This document shows positions 3,030-5,029 of a DNA stretch of 5,029 nt, piece by piece. Numbering within the stretch: position 1 is the first letter of the stretch; the number at the start of each line of letters is the position of its first letter. The notes under the pieces were generated by a model. It was given only the letters and a program-made list of their open reading frames with translations, searched no databases and was not told where the DNA came from. This stretch comes from an uncultured Lachnospiraceae bacterium. Its GTDB lineage: Bacteria > Bacillota > Clostridia > Lachnospirales > Lachnospiraceae. The position numbers were made by a program, and so were the translations under genes. The DNA is taken from NCBI GenBank assembly GCA_934418055.1, contig CAKRWX010000200.1, positions 1 through 5,029 of the forward strand. The letters run 5' to 3'.

Positions 3030-5029
3030 CTATCTGATTTTCACTTTCTGTCCATCCCAGGCACCGTTTTCATCTACATAGTAGCCGTCCGGGGTCTGGG
3101 TGTTTTGGTACATAGCTCCGTATGGGCGACCATTGGATTTAGGATCGAAGATCCATCTTCCAGTTGTCAGATCGTATCTCCACAGCGGTGTTGCTGATGT
3201 AACGGAGAAATAATACCATTTGCCATTAATGAACTGCCAGCCGGTCACCATAGCTCCGCTTACCGAGTCCAGGTAATACCAGTTCTTATCATCGTTCTGG
3301 CCAAAATACCAGCCTTTTCGCATACCGGTGTTCTCATCGATCTGATACCAGCGGTTATCGGTTCCATCTAATACCCATCCGGTCTTCAAATATCCATCTG
3401 CTCCAAATGGCCACCAATTTCCATTGATCTTCACCCATTTTAGATTCTCATAGATAGTACCATCTGCATCTTTCGTTCTCTTTCCTGCTGCGTAAGAACC
3501 ATTTTTATAATAGAATCTCCATCCTTTTTCCTGCTTGTCCCAGGTTCCGCCACTGGATGTGATTCCTGATCCAGAATCACCGGATGAACTGGAGCCGCCA
3601 GAGCCACTGGAAATATGACTGTTCTTATGGTTTACATAAAGTGTACCATTTACAAACTGGATCTCATAATTATCCGATGTCAGACCAGAAGGTACGATGG
3701 CGTACTCTCCTATCGGGCTATTGGCTGTATACTCACAGGCAAATTGCAATGCTCCGCCTAATACCCGTTCCTCATCGGTTCCCTGGAAACCTTTATAATC
3801 CACCATGTACTCTGGAATCTCAGACCCCAAAGCGATTCTCTGATCAACCGCTGTTACTGTAAGCGGCGCTTTTCGGATTTCAAAGGAATAAGCGGCGCTG
3901 CCTGCCTTATAATTCTTTCCGGCTTCTCCTGAAATCATTACCGTATAGATTCCCGCATCAACCGGACTCGTATGAAAGATCTCCATGCCTTTGCTGATGG
4001 TTATAGTCAATTTTCCATCACTGTCCGAACCAGCTTTTGGTGCAATGGCTTTGGCATCATATACACGATTTAATTCTTCCAGATTGGTGAGATAAAATTC
4101 CGGTTCCGCCTGCTCCACGGTCAATTTACCTGGTTGATAGGAAATGTCGTAGTTGCCGTTCTTAGCAGCAAAGCCATATGGCATGATCTCATACTCTCCC
4201 ACATCGCTTCCCGCTGTGTAAGCACAATCATAATTGGCGATTTCCTCCAATACAGATTCATCTTCCCCATGCACAAAGCCAGTTGCCACATAACTATATA
4301 CTGGTGCCTCCTCCTTGTAAGTCACGGTTTTATCCTCTGCCGTAACCGTAAGCGGCGCTGGGGAAATGTGAATCTGTTCGGAGCCATAATATGGCTCATA
4401 ATTCTCATTGGTCAGTCTGTATTCAACGAGATAATCACCAACATTGGTATATTCTGGCCATTCTGAACTGGTCAGTGTGTAATTGCCGTCCTTATCTTTA
4501 AAAGTAATCTCATAGTTTGTACTTCCCCAGATAAACCGTCCTATTCCGTGACTTTCCCCATCATAAACACCAGAATAACCACTGACAGTAAAATCATTTT
4601 CATCCACTTTCGCTGGTAATATCTTTGCATCACCAAAAGATTCGCCGAAAAGCTGGTCTGTGGAAAGTTCATATTTGCTGGCAAGATTGCTGCTTAACTT
4701 GATGTCAGCAACATCAACCGTATTGGTTCCTGCTGCGCTGGAGGTCCAGGAAAATGTTCCACTGACGGCGTCCTCAGCATTCACTGCCGCTCGATCTCCT
4801 GCTGGAATCGCACTTCCTTCCGCAGCAATCAGTCCCAATGTGCCAGCCGCATTGGTATTTCCATCATATGTTTTTGACTCGATGGATTTCACACCTGGAA
4901 CCAGAGTTCCCTTCGTTACTTGAAATTCTACTGGACCGCTCTCTGCCTCATTATAGTTCAACGTTTTGGCGGTTTTCGCTTTTACATACCAGGTTCCCAC
5001 CGGGTTTTCGGTGTTCCATGCTCCGTAAC
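3030..5029 (-). CDS. Modular surface protein, YDG/MBG Ig-like domains plus cell-wall-binding repeats (N-terminus outside window)
   Basis: The frame is open to the window edge. A GTG at 5000-4998 could be mistaken for the start, but the codons before it (from 5027, encoding YGAWNTENP) run into GTWYVKAKTAKTLNYN without a stop. The GTG is therefore a valine inside a domain and the gene continues upstream. Numbering from that valine, the visible part holds the end of an Ig-like domain (1-28), a YDG domain (about 36-130, SKTYDGNT), and an Ig-like domain (131-214). These are followed by an MBG domain (215-296), another Ig-like domain (297-377), a second MBG domain (378-456), a Ser/Gly linker (460-487) and aromatic GW-rich cell-wall-binding repeats (493-650). 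Such proteins are exported and held non-covalently on the wall; no LPXTG motif is seen at the C-terminus. Adhesion or substrate binding is likely, with any enzymatic domain lying in the missing N-terminal part. Confidence 0.92.
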   Translation of the reverse strand, partial: YGAWNTENPVGTWYVKAKTAKTLNYNEAESGPVEFQVTKGTLVPGVKSIESKTYDGNTNAAGTLGLIAAEGSAIPAGDRAAVNAEDAVSGTFSWTSSAAGTNTVDVADIKLSSNLASKYELSTDQLFGESFGDAKILPAKVDENDFTVSGYSGVYDGESHGIGRFIWGSTNYEITFKDKDGNYTLTSSEWPEYTNVGDYLVEYRLTNENYEPYYGSEQIHISPAPLTVTAEDKTVTYKEEAPVYSYVATGFVHGEDESVLEEIANYDCAYTAGSDVGEYEIMPYGFAAKNGNYDISYQPGKLTVEQAEPEFYLTNLEELNRVYDAKAIAPKAGSDSDGKLTITISKGMEIFHTSPVDAGIYTVMISGEAGKNYKAGSAAYSFEIRKAPLTVTAVDQRIALGSEIPEYMVDYKGFQGTDEERVLGGALQFACEYTANSPIGEYAIVPSGLTSDNYEIQFVNGTLYVNHKNSHISSGSGGSSSSGDSGSGITSSGGTWDKQEKGWRFYYKNGSYAAGKRTKDADGTIYENLKWVKINGNWWPFGADGYLKTGWVLDGTDNRWYQIDENTGMRKGWYFGQNDDKNWYYLDSVSGAMVTGWQFINGKWYYFSVTSATPLWRYDLTTGRWIFDPKSNGRPYGAMYQNTQTPDGYYVDENGAWDGQKVKIR
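3051..3524 (-). other. Cell-wall / choline-binding-type repeat region of the surface protein
   Basis: About six to seven units of roughly 20 residues carry the pattern of aromatic pairs followed by Gly-Trp: GWRFYYKNG, LKWVKINGNWWPFGADGYLK, TGWVLDGTDNRWYQID, KGWYFGQNDDKNWYYLD, TGWQFINGKWYYF, GRWIFDP. The end, RPYGAMYQNTQTPDGYYVDENGAW, is a typical closing segment of these proteins in Lachnospiraceae. Family knowledge (CW_binding / glucan-binding repeats) gives a solenoid of beta-hairpins that binds choline or wall polysaccharide. The ligand here is unknown. Confidence 0.88.
3540..3623 (-). other. Ser/Gly-rich flexible linker in the surface protein
   Basis: Residues 460-487 (NSHISSGSGGSSSSGDSGSG and on to SSGGTW) are nearly all serine and glycine. 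They separate the Ig-like stalk from the wall-binding repeats, and such linkers usually span the wall or give the exposed domains freedom to move. Confidence 0.85.
3633..3869 (-). other. Second MBG-type domain of the surface protein
   Basis: It starts with APLTVTAVDQRIALGSEIP, the standard MBG opening. It contains the GFQGTDEERVL and YTANSPIGEYAIVPSGL segments and ends NYEIQFVNGTLYV. It aligns along its length with the domain at 4113-4358, including one cysteine (codon 3735-3737) at the equivalent position. Confidence 0.85.
4113..4358 (-). other. First MBG-type domain of the surface protein
   Basis: It starts with APLTVTAEDKTVTYKEEAP, contains GFVHGEDESVL and YTAGSDVGEYEIMPYGF, and ends NYDISYQPGKLTV. 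All of these match the MBG family pattern of repeated beta-sandwich domains in secreted bacterial proteins. Its single cysteine is encoded at 4224-4226. Confidence 0.85.
4611..4895 (-). other. YDG-type domain of the surface protein
   Basis: The segment VKSIESKTYDGNTNAAGTLG opens the domain in the manner that names the YDG family (a 'K-YDG-T' strand). It is followed by a VSGTFSW strand and the KYELS...GDAKILPA exit into the next domain. This is a structural stalk module with no catalytic motif. Confidence 0.75.

Noticed and set aside
4998..5000. GTG as the start codon of the surface-protein gene.
   Set aside because: The frame stays open to the window edge with a protein-like sequence (YGAWNTENP). 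The GTG falls within a GTWYVKA strand of an Ig-like domain, and there is no signal peptide after it.

Overview
The window looks like a chromosomal segment of a gut Firmicute, most likely Lachnospiraceae (Clostridium cluster XIVa). This is judged from the ATP-type PEP carboxykinase, a secreted protein combining YDG/MBG Ig-like domains with C-terminal cell-wall-binding repeats, AT-rich intergenic DNA, strong AGGAG-type ribosome binding sites and classical hairpin-plus-U terminators. The assignment is by protein flavour only; no search was run.

Layout. (1) 1-177, minus strand: the first 59 codons of a MATE-family transporter, leaving the window at base 1. Its promoter (207-237) spans an imperfect palindrome of the kind bound by MerR-family activators. 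(2) 178-497: divergent intergenic region with two perfect 12-bp palindromes (310-321 and 350-361, the second inside a Rex-like half-matched site), the pckA promoter (371-398) and a leader with two hairpins. (3) 498-2102, plus strand: complete pckA, closed by a strong terminator at 2125-2163. (4) 2164-2405: a second promoter (2230-2258) and a leader of about 140 nt that can fold into nested stems and can hide the next gene's ribosome binding site. (5) 2406-2969, plus strand: a 187-residue repetitive coiled-coil protein of unknown function, built on 11- and then 15-residue repeats, three of them near-identical in DNA. (6) 2981-3025: a hairpin terminator between convergent genes. (7) 3030-5029, minus strand: the C-terminal 665 residues of a large modular surface protein whose N-terminus lies beyond the window.

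The genes do not form one operon: each has its own promoter or terminator, and strands alternate. PEP carboxykinase links PEP and oxaloacetate in central metabolism. The MATE pump and the surface protein are separate accessory functions. The parts that known families do not explain are the coiled-coil gene with its expanding 45-bp repeat and its structured leader. I see no CRISPR array, transposase, tRNA, rRNA or defence cassette.
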